Assembly: GCA_018242365.1 (NCBI GenBank) | Contig: JAFECB010000013.1 | Location: 1-38,292 of the forward strand | Source: Pseudomonadota bacterium | Lineage (GTDB): Bacteria; Pseudomonadota; Gammaproteobacteria; Xanthomonadales; Xanthomonadaceae | Length of the DNA: 38,292 nt | Direction: 5' to 3' | In this document: in pieces, positions 1 through 8,240 of the stretch | How positions within the stretch are numbered: the first letter of the stretch is position 1 | Layout of the letters: each line of letters starts with the position of its first letter | Position numbers and translations under genes: made by a program | The notes under the pieces: model-generated | What the model was told of the DNA's origin: nothing | The model's database searches: none | Seen by the model: only the letters and a program-made list of their open reading frames with translations

Positions 1-37
1 AGCGTTCACTCTGAGCCAGGATCAAACTCTTCACTTG
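1..37 (-). rRNA. rrs: 16S ribosomal RNA, 5' end only
   Basis: Read on the minus strand, this stretch holds the near-universal 16S start AGAGTTTGATCCTGGCTCAG followed by AGTGAACGCT. Aligning it with the E. coli 5' end puts the mature start near position 37, where CAAGTGAAGAG stands for AAATTGAAGAG. The rest of the gene runs off the window at position 1. The exact mature end is an inference from the alignment. Confidence 0.97.
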
Positions 38-161
38 AAGTTTTCGGGAATTGCTTCCCTATGCTTTGAGTGCAGAGATCGCCCAACTCCATTACTCGCT
101 GTACGTGTCTACGCCATCGCTGACGTATACGAATACTTTTGAATTGATGGTGTTGATCGAA

Positions 162-196
162 CGTCTGCCAATTGGACAACTGTCCACTACCAGACG
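162..196 (-). promoter_or_regulatory. nested stem-loop in the rRNA leader
   Basis: An outer stem CGTCTG/CAGACG (162-167 with 191-196) encloses an inner stem GGACA/TGTCC (174-178 with 181-185). It lies between the boxA-like element and the 16S start. It could help antitermination or precursor processing; which one cannot be told from the sequence. Confidence 0.5.
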
Positions 197-220
197 CCCG
201 CACAAGTCACCTGCGCACAC

Positions 221-232
221 TGTCAAAGATCA
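221..232 (-). promoter_or_regulatory. boxA-like antitermination element of the rRNA leader
   Basis: The minus strand reads TGATCTTTGACA, which agrees with the E. coli rrn boxA TGCTCTTTAACA at 10 of 12 positions. It lies about 60 bases after the predicted transcription start and 180 bases before the 16S gene. In this setting boxA loads the NusB/NusE complex that keeps RNA polymerase from terminating in the untranslated operon. Confidence 0.6.
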
Positions 233-292
233 GTGGATTTGGCCTCAGCGCCGCATCCATCCTCGAAACCGTTCAGCCCGAGGGAGCCGCCC

Positions 293-320
293 ATCATACA
301 CGGGTTTTGACACCTGTCAA
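293..320 (-). promoter_or_regulatory. strong sigma-70 promoter of the rRNA operon
   Basis: On the minus strand a consensus -35 TTGACA (315-320) and a -10 TATGAT (293-298) are separated by 16 bases. A run of six A (336-341) sits upstream like an UP element, and a GC-rich GGGCGGC follows the -10 like the discriminator of stringently controlled rRNA promoters. The -35 is one arm of the palindrome TTGACACCTGTCAA (307-320). The remaining sequence between 321 and the end of tyrS at 489 shows no gene. Confidence 0.85.
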
Positions 321-488
321 CGCCCGTCGTGCGACTTTTTTCCTGCCCCGCCAACTCACCGATCTTGCCGACACGTCTGCGGGGCGCGCATTGTCACCAC
401 TTCATCAACGCTTGGGAAGTCTTGACGGCTTGCGCCGTTCGTGAGCGCAAGCGCTAGCGCGAACTTCGACCATCCATCCCGCGGGTGA

Positions 489-1700
489 TCAGGCGGCCGC
501 CACCAGCCGCACCCGCGCGAAGTTGCGCTTGCCCACCGCCAGCACACCCTCGAAGCCCGGCGCGAACACCCGCGCCGCATCTTCGAAGACTTCGCCATCG
601 ACACGCACGGCGCGCTCCTTCAGCTTGCGATTGGCCTCGCCATTGGAGGGCGTGATGCCCGCAGCCGTCAGCAAGGCCGCAATGCGCAAACCTTCCGCAG
701 GCACCGCCACATCATTGAGCGGCAGTTGCGACAGATCGCCTTCGCCACGCACCGCCGCATGCCAGCCAGCGATGGCCTGCTCGGCCTGCGCCGCATCATG
801 GAAACGCGCCGCAAGCTCTCGTGCCAGACGCAGCTTGATGTCGCGCGGATTCATGCCCGCCTCGACGTCGCCACGCAGGCGCGCAGCCTCGTCGATGCCG
901 ATCTCGAAGCTGAGCAAGTCGATCCAGCGCCACATCAACGCGTCGCCGATCTTCATGGTCTTGGTGACGATGTCGATGGCTGGCTCATTGATGCCGATGT
1001 AGTTGCCCAGCGACTTGCTCATCTTGTTGACGCCATCCAGGCCCTCCAGCAACGGCATGGTCAGCACGATCTGTGGCGACTGGCCGTGATGCTCCTGCAA
1101 GCCGCGTCCCATCAACAGGTTGAACTTCTGGTCGGTGCCGCCGAGTTCGACGTCGCATTTGAGCGCGACCGAGTCGTAGCCCTGCACCAGCGGATACAGG
1201 AACTCATGGATGGCGATGGACTGCTGCGCCGCGTAGCGCTTGGCGAAATCGTCGCGCTCGAGCATCCGCGCCACCGTGTGCTGGCCGGCCAGCTTGATCA
1301 TGTCGGCGGCACTCATCGCGCCGAACCACTCGCTGTTGAAACGCACTTCGGTGCGCTCGCGATCCAGCACCTTGAACACCTGCTCGGAATACGTCTGCGC
1401 ATTGGCCAGCACGTCCTCGCGGGTGAGTGGCTTGCGTGTGACATTCTTGCCGGTGGGGTCGCCAATCATCCCGGTGAAGTCGCCAATCAAGAAGATGACC
1501 TGGTGCCCGAGATCCTGGAACTGGCGCATCTTGTTGAGCAGGACCGTGTGGCCCAAATGCAGGTCGGGCGCGGTGGGATCGAAGCCAGCCTTGACCCGCA
1601 GCGGGCGACCAAGCTGCAGGCGCGCGGCAAGCTCGTCGCGCTTGAGAATTTCATCGCTGCCGCGGGCGATCAGGTCCAGGGCTTGTTGCATGTCCGACAC
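489..1700 (-). CDS. tyrS: tyrosyl-tRNA synthetase
   Basis: TyrS charges tRNA-Tyr with tyrosine in the cytoplasm. The protein shows the class I signature HLGH (about residues 48-51), the [17 protein letters not shown] stretch and the KMSKS loop in NKMSKSLGN near residue 230, with an S4-like RNA-binding domain at the C terminus ([13 protein letters not shown]). It is of the short TyrRZ type of about 400 residues. I chose the GTG at 1700, giving 403 residues, because a GGAG lies 10 bases upstream and the resulting MSDMQQAL start resembles xanthomonad homologues as I recall them. The ATG at 1691 is the alternative, and the frame is open further upstream without homology. It is oriented toward the rRNA operon and diverges from the M23 peptidase gene. 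Confidence 0.95.
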   Translation of the reverse strand: MSDMQQALDLIARGSDEILKRDELAARLQLGRPLRVKAGFDPTAPDLHLGHTVLLNKMRQFQDLGHQVIFLIGDFTGMIGDPTGKNVTRKPLTREDVLANAQTYSEQVFKVLDRERTEVRFNSEWFGAMSAADMIKLAGQHTVARMLERDDFAKRYAAQQSIAIHEFLYPLVQGYDSVALKCDVELGGTDQKFNLLMGRGLQEHHGQSPQIVLTMPLLEGLDGVNKMSKSLGNYIGINEPAIDIVTKTMKIGDALMWRWIDLLSFEIGIDEAARLRGDVEAGMNPRDIKLRLARELAARFHDAAQAEQAIAGWHAAVRGEGDLSQLPLNDVAVPAEGLRIAALLTAAGITPSNGEANRKLKERAVRVDGEVFEDAARVFAPGFEGVLAVGKRNFARVRLVAAA

Positions 1701-1749
1701 GAACAGGGCACTCCAGCGGCACGATGCCGCATTCAGAAACCAGGGGCGT

Positions 1750-1768
1750 AACGTTAACGCAACGTTAA
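1750..1768. repeat. short direct repeat AACGTTAA upstream of tyrS
   Basis: AACGTTAA occurs at 1750-1757 and again at 1761-1768, 11 bases apart, about one helical turn. Each copy contains the palindrome AACGTT. It lies in the 176-base region between the divergent tyrS and M23 genes, 50 to 70 bases upstream of the tyrS start, where a regulator could bind. No known operator matches. Confidence 0.45.
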
Positions 1769-1805
1769 ACAGGACACGATCAAAAATTTCTGCCGATTCA
1801 ACGGG

Positions 1806-1834
1806 TTGACGCACCTTTTCAACGCGACTATGGT
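1806..1834 (+). promoter_or_regulatory. sigma-70 promoter of the M23 peptidase gene
   Basis: A -35 TTGACG (1806-1811) and a -10 TATGGT (1829-1834) are separated by 17 bases. Transcription would begin near 1841 and leave a leader of about 36 bases before the ATG at 1877. It would probably also serve anmK, which follows after 33 bases. Confidence 0.65.
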
Positions 1835-1876
1835 AGTTCGATGTGGCGCCGCCCGATCGCGCCGGGAATGAATCAT

Positions 1877-3379
1877 ATGACGGATTCGAACCGCAGCGCC
1901 GTGCGCCGGATGAATCTGGAACGCGCACGCGTCAACGCCGACCGTCCCGTTTCGACTCTGATCTCCAACGCCTTCCGCGGTCGCTGGACCCGCCGCCACT
2001 GGGCGCAGGCCAGCGTGTTGACCACGATGGCCGCACTCCTGGTGGCGATCGTTCCCGGCTTTTCGCAATTGCTCGGCGCACCCGTCAATACCGCGACCCA
2101 GCGCATGACGCTGGCACTGACCCTGCCCAAGCCGACCCAATCGGCCGCCAACAGCGATCGCTGGCAAACGGTGCAACTCAAGCCCGGGCAAACCTTGAGC
2201 GGGGTGTTCGAGGAACTTGGCATTCCTTACAGCCAGCTTGCGCGGGTGATGCAACATCCGCGTATCCAACCGACTCTACGCCGGCTGCGTCCGGGCACGA
2301 TACTGAGCTTCAACCTGCCGGCCGATGGCAGTGTGCGGGCGATGCGGCTGGAAGCCGGGCCGGGCGTCGGTGATACTCCAGTGGAACTGGAATTCGGTGC
2401 CGACGCGGTGCGCGAGCGCGCGGTACCGGTGGAAGTCACCACCCGCACCGTGGTCCTGACCGGCGAGGTCGGCGATTCGCTGTTCACCTCGGCTCGCAAG
2501 CTGGGCCTCGGCAGCAGCCAGCTCAACCAGCTCACCGACGAGATGTTCAAGTACGACATCGACTTCGATTCCGACCTCGATGAACACGACCGCTTCAGCG
2601 TGGTGGTGGACCAGACCTGGAAGAACGGCCAACTGGTCAACACCGGGCCGGTGCTGGCGGCGGCATTCACCGTCGATGGCCGGGTCAAGAGCGCGTTCCG
2701 CTTCCTGCGCGACGGCAAGCCCGAATACTTCACGCCCGACGGCCGCTCGCTCAAGCGTCCCTTCATCCGCATGCCGATTCCATACGCACGGATCACCTCC
2801 GGCTTCGGCATGCGCAATCATCCGATCCTCGGTCGGATGCGTGCGCACCAAGGCATCGACTACGCAGCCGCCAGCGGCACCCCGATCATGGCGGCGGGTA
2901 ATGCCCGCGTGGCCTTCGTCGGCCGCAAAGGCGGCTACGGCAACGCGGTGATCCTCGACCATGGCGGCGGCAAGACCACGCTGTACGGCCACATGTCGCG
3001 CTTCGCCAATATCCACGTTGGCCAGAGCGTCGCCCAAGGCGCGGTGATCGGCTATGTCGGCATGACCGGCCTCGCGACCGGGCCGCACCTGCATTACGAA
3101 TTCCGTATCAACGGCGTGCACGTCAACCCGCAGAAGATGACCCTGCCACCGCCGGCACCGCTCAGCGGCACTGATTTGGTGGCCTTCCGCAGCGAAACCC
3201 GGCACGCGCTGGACAAGATCCGCGAGATGGAAGACGTGGTGTTCCAACTCGACGATGGCAGCCGGGTTGCCGATGCAGCGCCGGCGCAGGCCGCGCCGAC
3301 CACACAACCGGGAACCGTGGCCTCGGCGCAAGCACCCGCGACGAAGCCGACTCGCGCGCCGGCGCGCCGGCGCGGCTGA
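1877..3379 (+). CDS. M23-family peptidoglycan DD-endopeptidase, membrane-anchored
   Basis: This is a 500-residue MepM/OapA-like protein. It has a basic cytoplasmic start, one membrane segment at about residues 45-62, a region with an opacity-associated/LysM-like look ([17 protein letters not shown]) and a C-terminal LytM domain. The zinc and catalytic motifs are intact: HQGID near residue 324 and HLHYE near 405. Such enzymes cut peptide crosslinks in the periplasm to allow wall growth. A Pro/Ala-rich tail follows. The ATG at 1877 gives MTDSNR and has a weak GGGA nine bases upstream; ATG 1868 is possible. The neighbours anmK and ampG make a cell-wall turnover theme. Order tyrS, M23, anmK is also seen in other gammaproteobacteria. 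Confidence 0.9.
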   Translation: MTDSNRSAVRRMNLERARVNADRPVSTLISNAFRGRWTRRHWAQASVLTTMAALLVAIVPGFSQLLGAPVNTATQRMTLALTLPKPTQSAANSDRWQTVQLKPGQTLSGVFEELGIPYSQLARVMQHPRIQPTLRRLRPGTILSFNLPADGSVRAMRLEAGPGVGDTPVELEFGADAVRERAVPVEVTTRTVVLTGEVGDSLFTSARKLGLGSSQLNQLTDEMFKYDIDFDSDLDEHDRFSVVVDQTWKNGQLVNTGPVLAAAFTVDGRVKSAFRFLRDGKPEYFTPDGRSLKRPFIRMPIPYARITSGFGMRNHPILGRMRAHQGIDYAAASGTPIMAAGNARVAFVGRKGGYGNAVILDHGGGKTTLYGHMSRFANIHVGQSVAQGAVIGYVGMTGLATGPHLHYEFRINGVHVNPQKMTLPPPAPLSGTDLVAFRSETRHALDKIREMEDVVFQLDDGSRVADAAPAQAAPTTQPGTVASAQAPATKPTRAPARRRG

Positions 3380-3412
3380 GCATCCCCGGCAGGCAATGCG
3401 ATACTGCAGCGC

Positions 3413-4540
3413 ATGACCGCTGCTGCTGACGATTGCCTCTTCCTCGGCCTGATGTCCGGCACCAGCGTCGATGGCATCGATGCGGGGCTGGTGCGGTTCC
3501 ATGGCGACGGGGCGCAGGCGCGGCCAGAACTGGTGTTCGGGCGCACCTATCCCTGGCAGGAGACGATGCGCACTCGCCTGGTCGTCCTGGGCCAGCGTGC
3601 CGCGGCGCTGACGCTGGAGGCGATCGGCGAACTGGAAACCGCGATTGGCTTGGCATTTGCGAACGCGGCACGGATGGCGCTGCAAGACAGCGGCTTTGCA
3701 CCTGCCGCAGTGACGGCGATCGGCGCGCATGGGCAGACTCTGGCGCACCGTCCGACTGGCGCATTGCCGTTCACCCTGCAACTGGGCGATGCCAACCTGA
3801 TCGCAGAGCACACCGGGATTGCCGTTATTGCCGATTTCCGTCGCCGCGACGTCGCTGCAGGTGGCCACGGCGCGCCCTTGGTGCCGGCCTTCCATGCCGC
3901 CATCCTGCGCGATGCGGGCGAGCAGCGCGCAGTGCTCAATCTCGGCGGCATTGCCAACTTCACCCTGCTGCCCGCGCAGGGGCCGGTGCGCGGCTTCGAT
4001 ACCGGTCCGGCGAATGCCCTGCTGGATGCTTGGTGCCTGCGCCATACCGGCCAACCATTTGATGCGGGCGGCGCGTTCGCGGCGCAGGGTCACGTAAATT
4101 CCGCCCTGTTGGCGCGCCTGCTTGGCGAGCCTTGGTTCGACCTGCCGCCACCGAAATCGACCGGCCGCGACCAGTTCCATCTGGAGTGGGTAGAGGCCGC
4201 GCTGACCGGTGCTGAGGCTCCGGCCGACATTCAGGCCACCCTGCTGGCACTCACCGCACGCAGCGTGGCCGACGCGTTGGCGCGCACCCAACCCGATACC
4301 CGGCGCGTGATCGTGTGCGGCGGCGGCGTGCATAACCCGGTGTTGCTGGCTGCGCTGGCCGAAGCGATGCCGGAGGCCGTGGTTGAATCCAGCGCCGTGC
4401 ACGGGCTGAATCCGGATTTCGTCGAGGCGATGGCCTTCGCCTGGCTGGCACGCGAGCACTTGGCCGGTCGTCCCGGCAATCTACCCACCGTCACCGGCGC
4501 AGCGGGGCCGCGTGTGCTGGGCGCGCTTTATCCCGCCTGA
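3413..4540 (+). CDS. anmK: anhydro-N-acetylmuramic acid kinase
   Basis: AnmK opens and phosphorylates 1,6-anhydro-MurNAc from recycled peptidoglycan to MurNAc-6-phosphate in the cytoplasm. The family start [17 protein letters not shown] is present, as are [11 protein letters not shown], the [14 protein letters not shown] stretch, [11 protein letters not shown] and the nucleotide-binding VCGGGVHNP near the C terminus. The 375 residues fit the family length. It follows the M23 gene by 33 bases on the same strand and is probably cotranscribed. Its last 13 bases overlap the end of the convergent ampG. Confidence 0.95.
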   Translation: MTAAADDCLFLGLMSGTSVDGIDAGLVRFHGDGAQARPELVFGRTYPWQETMRTRLVVLGQRAAALTLEAIGELETAIGLAFANAARMALQDSGFAPAAVTAIGAHGQTLAHRPTGALPFTLQLGDANLIAEHTGIAVIADFRRRDVAAGGHGAPLVPAFHAAILRDAGEQRAVLNLGGIANFTLLPAQGPVRGFDTGPANALLDAWCLRHTGQPFDAGGAFAAQGHVNSALLARLLGEPWFDLPPPKSTGRDQFHLEWVEAALTGAEAPADIQATLLALTARSVADALARTQPDTRRVIVCGGGVHNPVLLAALAEAMPEAVVESSAVHGLNPDFVEAMAFAWLAREHLAGRPGNLPTVTGAAGPRVLGALYPA

Positions 4541-5889
4541 GTCACCGCCGATTGGCGTGCAAGGTTCTCGACGCGCATCCGCTGCGCCAACCACAGGCAC
4601 ATCAACAATGCCGGCAGCCCGGCCAGCGCGGTGCCGAGGAAGAACAGCGCATAGCCTTCGATCAGGCCATGCCCAACCGCCAGTTGCTCGACCACGACCC
4701 CGGAAAATCCCTTCAACATCTTGCCCAACAAGGCATAGAACGAACTGAGCAACGCGTACTGGGTTGCCGTATAGCCAATGCTGGTCAAGCTGGACATGTA
4801 GGTCACCAGCGCCGCGCCCGCAAACCCCGTAGAAAAGCCGTCGATCGCCATGGCGGTCACATAGACGGTCGGATCGCCGTGAGTCCAAGCCACCCACGTG
4901 AACGCAACGTTCGAGCCTGGGCCGAGAATGGCTCCCGCCAGCAGGGTAGGCACGAAGCCGAAACGCACCGCGCCGAGGCCAGCGGCGGCAATCCCGAGCA
5001 GGGTTGCGACCAACCCCACGGACGCGCGGACTTCGCCGACGAACACCTTGTCGATACCAACATCGGCATAGAATGGATTATTCATCGGCCCCATCACGAA
5101 ATCCGGCAGGCGATATAGGCTGATCGCCGCCAGCATCAGTAGCGCCCAGCGTCCGTGCGTACGAAAGAAAGCGACGAACGGCCCCAGCACTGCGTCGAAC
5201 AGGCCGGAGACCGTCCATAGCGATGCGCCCCCGACGACTGGTTGCTTACTCCTGACAGTTGGCTCGCGCGCCAGCAGCAGGGCGGCCAGCATGCCCACGC
5301 CCATCAAAAGCGCCATCACCCCGTACGACGGCGCCCAGCCGACGTGCGCCGCCAGAATCAGAATCAGCGCATCGGTCACCAGCAGCGCACCGCGGTAGCC
5401 GAACTGGACGCCGGAGGTCAGCAGCCCCAGTTCCTCGGCATCCTGAGCGATCTCGATTCGCCAGGCATCTATGACGATGTCCTGGGTCGCTGAGGCAAAC
5501 GCCGCACCCAGCGCCAACACCCCAAATGCCACCAGTCCACCCTCCGGCTTGACGATAGCCATGCCGGCCAGACCCACTGCCACCACCATCTGTGACAGCA
5601 CCATCCAGCCTCGCCGATGACCTAGCCGTCCCAATAGGGGGACGTTTGTCTTGTCAATCAGCGGTGCCCACAGAAATTTCAGACTGTAAGCCAAGCCGAC
5701 CCAAGACAGGAAGCCGATTGCCGACAGGTCGCTGCCGCCTTCGCGCATCCAGTAGCCCATGGTATTTCCGACCAAGTACAGCGGCAGCCCGGAAGAAAAG
5801 CCGAGCAGCAGAATCGCCAGCACCTTGGGCTGGCGCAACGCGCGAAGGACATCGCCAAAACTGCGTTTGTGCGGGGTCCCGGCGCTCAT
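4528..5889 (-). CDS. ampG: AmpG-type muropeptide permease (MFS)
   Basis: The 453-residue product is a polytopic inner-membrane protein of the AmpG branch of the major facilitator superfamily, with at least twelve hydrophobic segments. The N-terminal [18 protein letters not shown] and the [17 protein letters not shown] loop with RRGWM are typical of AmpG, which imports GlcNAc-anhydroMurNAc peptides for recycling. The start ATG at 5889 overlaps the stop of xth as ATGA, so translation is probably coupled. The frame stays open upstream, but that part is the xth gene in another frame. It converges with anmK, whose product acts on AmpG's imported cargo after cleavage. Confidence 0.92.
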   Translation of the reverse strand: MSAGTPHKRSFGDVLRALRQPKVLAILLLGFSSGLPLYLVGNTMGYWMREGGSDLSAIGFLSWVGLAYSLKFLWAPLIDKTNVPLLGRLGHRRGWMVLSQMVVAVGLAGMAIVKPEGGLVAFGVLALGAAFASATQDIVIDAWRIEIAQDAEELGLLTSGVQFGYRGALLVTDALILILAAHVGWAPSYGVMALLMGVGMLAALLLAREPTVRSKQPVVGGASLWTVSGLFDAVLGPFVAFFRTHGRWALLMLAAISLYRLPDFVMGPMNNPFYADVGIDKVFVGEVRASVGLVATLLGIAAAGLGAVRFGFVPTLLAGAILGPGSNVAFTWVAWTHGDPTVYVTAMAIDGFSTGFAGAALVTYMSSLTSIGYTATQYALLSSFYALLGKMLKGFSGVVVEQLAVGHGLIEGYALFFLGTALAGLPALLMCLWLAQRMRVENLARQSAVTQAG

Positions 5890-6686
5890 TCGGCGTACTC
5901 CACCAGCAAGGGTGCGTGATCGGAGAATTTCGGCTCGGGGAAGATCTCGGCGCTGCGGATGCCGGCGGCAATTCCGGGCGTGCAGATTTGATAGTCGATC
6001 CGCCAACCGACGTTGTTGGCGCGCGCACCGCCGCGCTGCGACCACCACGAATACTCCACCGCATCGGGCTTGGCGACGCGGAAGGCATCCTTCCAGCCGC
6101 GTTCGGGCGAAGTGATCAAGCCATCGTGGCGATCGTCGGCAATCAAGCCACTGAGCCAGGCGCGCTCGTGCGGCAGGCAACCCGAATTCTTCTGGTTGCC
6201 GGTCCAGTTCTTGATGTCATTTTTCGCCCGCACGATGTTCCAGTCGCCGCACAACACGTATTCGCGGCCGCTGGTCAACCAACTGTCCATGATCGGCTTC
6301 AACCAATCCATCACCGCTTCCTTGAAGCCTTGTCGCTCCTCGCCCGAGCTACCCGAGGGAATGTAGAAACTCACCACCGACAGATTGCCGAAGCGCGCCT
6401 CGATGTAGCGCCCCTCGTCATCGAATGGTGCCCAGCCCAGCGATGTGCGCACCTCGTCCGGCTCACGCCGGCTGTAGATCGCAACCCCGCTGTAGCCTTT
6501 TTTTTGCGCATCCTTGAACCAGCGTTGGTAGCCGACGGGCCGGAACGCGGCATCATCGAGCTGGGCCTCTTGCGCCTTGGTTTCCTGCAAGCACATCACA
6601 TCGGCGTCCTGCTGCGCGTACCAGTCGAAGTAACCCTTGCTGGCTGCTGATCGCAGGCCGTTGGCGTTGAAGCTGAGGATGCGCAT
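5886..6686 (-). CDS. xth: exodeoxyribonuclease III / Crc-ExoA clade endonuclease-exonuclease
   Basis: This 266-residue protein of the EEP nuclease fold repairs abasic sites and degrades 3' ends. Catalytic positions are all visible: N in SFNANGL, E in CLQETKA, the GDWNI pair, the NNVGWRIDY motif and the final SDHAPL histidine. Overall sequence, including DIKNW and ERAW, looks most like the clade that also holds Pseudomonas Crc, which has lost catalytic residues. In Pseudomonas crc is the neighbour of pyrE, and here xth diverges from pyrE across about 106 bases. The intact active site argues for a real nuclease. ampG follows with a four-base overlap. Confidence 0.92.
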   Translation of the reverse strand: MRILSFNANGLRSAASKGYFDWYAQQDADVMCLQETKAQEAQLDDAAFRPVGYQRWFKDAQKKGYSGVAIYSRREPDEVRTSLGWAPFDDEGRYIEARFGNLSVVSFYIPSGSSGEERQGFKEAVMDWLKPIMDSWLTSGREYVLCGDWNIVRAKNDIKNWTGNQKNSGCLPHERAWLSGLIADDRHDGLITSPERGWKDAFRVAKPDAVEYSWWSQRGGARANNVGWRIDYQICTPGIAAGIRSAEIFPEPKFSDHAPLLVEYAE

Positions 6687-6792
6687 GGGGACGGGATTGG
6701 GGACCTGAAAGAATCAGCGCTCAAGGATAAGCGCAACCGGGGCGTGCATGCGCTACGCTTTTGTTCATCCCAAAATCCATGCCACCGATCCG

Positions 6793-7446
6793 ATGACCGT
6801 TGACCATCGAAGGCGCTTCCTGCAACTCGCTCTGGACGCCGAGGCCTTGCGCTTTGGCGAGTTCACCCTGAAGTCGGGACGCACCAGTCCGTATTTCTTC
6901 AATGCCGGTCGCTTCGACTCGGGCATGGCACTGGCTGGCCTTGCGGCTTGCTATGCGGATGCTGTGGAGGCGGCCGCGCTCGACTTCGACCTGCTGTTCG
7001 GCCCGGCCTACAAGGGCATCCCGCTGGCCACCGCGTTGGCTTGCGAATTCGCCCGCCGTGGCCGCGATTTGCCGGTGGCGTTCAATCGCAAGGAGGCCAA
7101 GGCGCACGGCGAAGGCGGCAGCTTGATCGGCGCGCCAATCGATGGGCGGCGGGTGCTGATCGTGGACGACGTGATCACCGCCGGCACCGCCATCCGCGAA
7201 GCCTTGGACATCATCCACGCGGCCGGGGGCACGCCGGCCGGGATCGTGATCGCACTCGACCGCCAGGAACGCGTGCGCGAGGAAGCCGCCGAATCGGCCG
7301 CGCAGTCGGTGGCGCGCGAGCAGTGCATTCCGGTGATTGCGGTGGCCGGGCTTTCTGACTTGCTTGCCTTCGTCGGCGGGCGCAGCGAATTCGGCGTCCA
7401 TCACGACGCCCTGCTCGCCTACCGCGCACGCTACGGGATTGCCTGA
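6793..7446 (+). CDS. pyrE: orotate phosphoribosyltransferase
   Basis: PyrE joins orotate and PRPP to form orotidine 5'-phosphate in pyrimidine synthesis. The 217-residue protein has LKSGRTSPYFFNAG at its start, GPAYKGIPLA, the FNRKEAKAHGEGG flexible loop and the PRPP motif VLIVDDVITAGTA. I chose ATG 6793 (MTVDHRRRF) because it matches the usual family start; an in-frame ATG at 6748 would add 15 residues without homology. No clear ribosome binding site is seen before either. It diverges from xth. Confidence 0.95.
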   Translation: MTVDHRRRFLQLALDAEALRFGEFTLKSGRTSPYFFNAGRFDSGMALAGLAACYADAVEAAALDFDLLFGPAYKGIPLATALACEFARRGRDLPVAFNRKEAKAHGEGGSLIGAPIDGRRVLIVDDVITAGTAIREALDIIHAAGGTPAGIVIALDRQERVREEAAESAAQSVAREQCIPVIAVAGLSDLLAFVGGRSEFGVHHDALLAYRARYGIA

Positions 7447-7472
7447 TAGGCTTGCGCCGCAAGGAGACGCCC

Positions 7473-8213
7473 ATGTCACGCATTGCCTCCAAGACTGCCG
7501 CCCTGACCGTGCTGACGTTGGCCTGCGTCGGCAGCGCCACCGCGCAAACTCCACCGGCGAAGAAGATCTATTGCTGGGACGAAGGCGGGCGCAGGGTCTG
7601 CGGCGACGCGTTGCCGGCCTCGGCTGCCAACAGCGCGCGTGTCGAATACAGCGCACGAACTGGCCTCGCCACCGGCGAGGTCGGGCGCGCCTTGACCGCC
7701 TCCGAACGCGCAGAAGCAGTCGCGGCTGCAAAGCTTGCCGAACAGCGCGCACTGGAGGCCAAGGCGCAGGAACGTCGCGATCTGGCGATGGTCGAGTCCT
7801 ACCGGACGGAAAATGACTTGCGCCAAGCCTATGGCGAGCGCACTGGGCTGCTGGACGAATCGATCACCTCCAGCAAGCTCGGCATCTCGAACCTGCGCCT
7901 GAGCCTGATTTCCCTGTTGCACCAAGCCGGTGACAAGGAGCTGGCCGGCACACCGGTGCCGGCGACCTTGACCGCCTCGATCCGTGACCAGCATGCGGAA
8001 TTGCTGCACCAGCAGCAGGTGTTGATCAGCCAGCAGGCCGATCGTGCCTCGCTGGAGTCGGAGATGCAGGACACCCTGCGCCGCTATCGGGAATCGCGTG
8101 CACAAATGGATGCCGCCAACGCGGACGGCACCGCACCCGCACCCACGCCTGCGACACCCCCGGCGGCGACGCCTCCTGCACCCGCAGCCGCCGCCAAACC
8201 CGCGACGCGCTGA
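7473..8213 (+). CDS. periplasmic DUF4124-like protein with coiled coil
   Basis: A 246-residue protein of unknown function. A signal peptide ending in SATAQ (cleavage near residue 25) is followed by KIYCWDEGGRRVCGDALP, which resembles the short DUF4124 domain of many proteobacterial envelope proteins. A long charged, Ala/Glu/Arg/Gln-rich helical stretch of about residues 70-215 probably forms a coiled coil, and the tail is Pro/Ala-rich. AAGGAG six bases upstream fixes the ATG at 7473. It follows pyrE by 26 bases and converges with algC. Confidence 0.8.
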   Translation: MSRIASKTAALTVLTLACVGSATAQTPPAKKIYCWDEGGRRVCGDALPASAANSARVEYSARTGLATGEVGRALTASERAEAVAAAKLAEQRALEAKAQERRDLAMVESYRTENDLRQAYGERTGLLDESITSSKLGISNLRLSLISLLHQAGDKELAGTPVPATLTASIRDQHAELLHQQQVLISQQADRASLESEMQDTLRRYRESRAQMDAANADGTAPAPTPATPPAATPPAPAAAAKPATR

Positions 8214-8240
8214 GCGACCTCGCGGCACCCACGCCGCAGG

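Noticed and set aside
38..488. Small frames in the rRNA leader region
   Set aside because: They overlap the promoter, boxA-like element and leader stem and resemble no protein.
2276..4459. Long minus-strand open frame opposite the M23 and anmK genes
   Set aside because: Shadow of codon bias; both plus-strand genes have full catalytic motifs.
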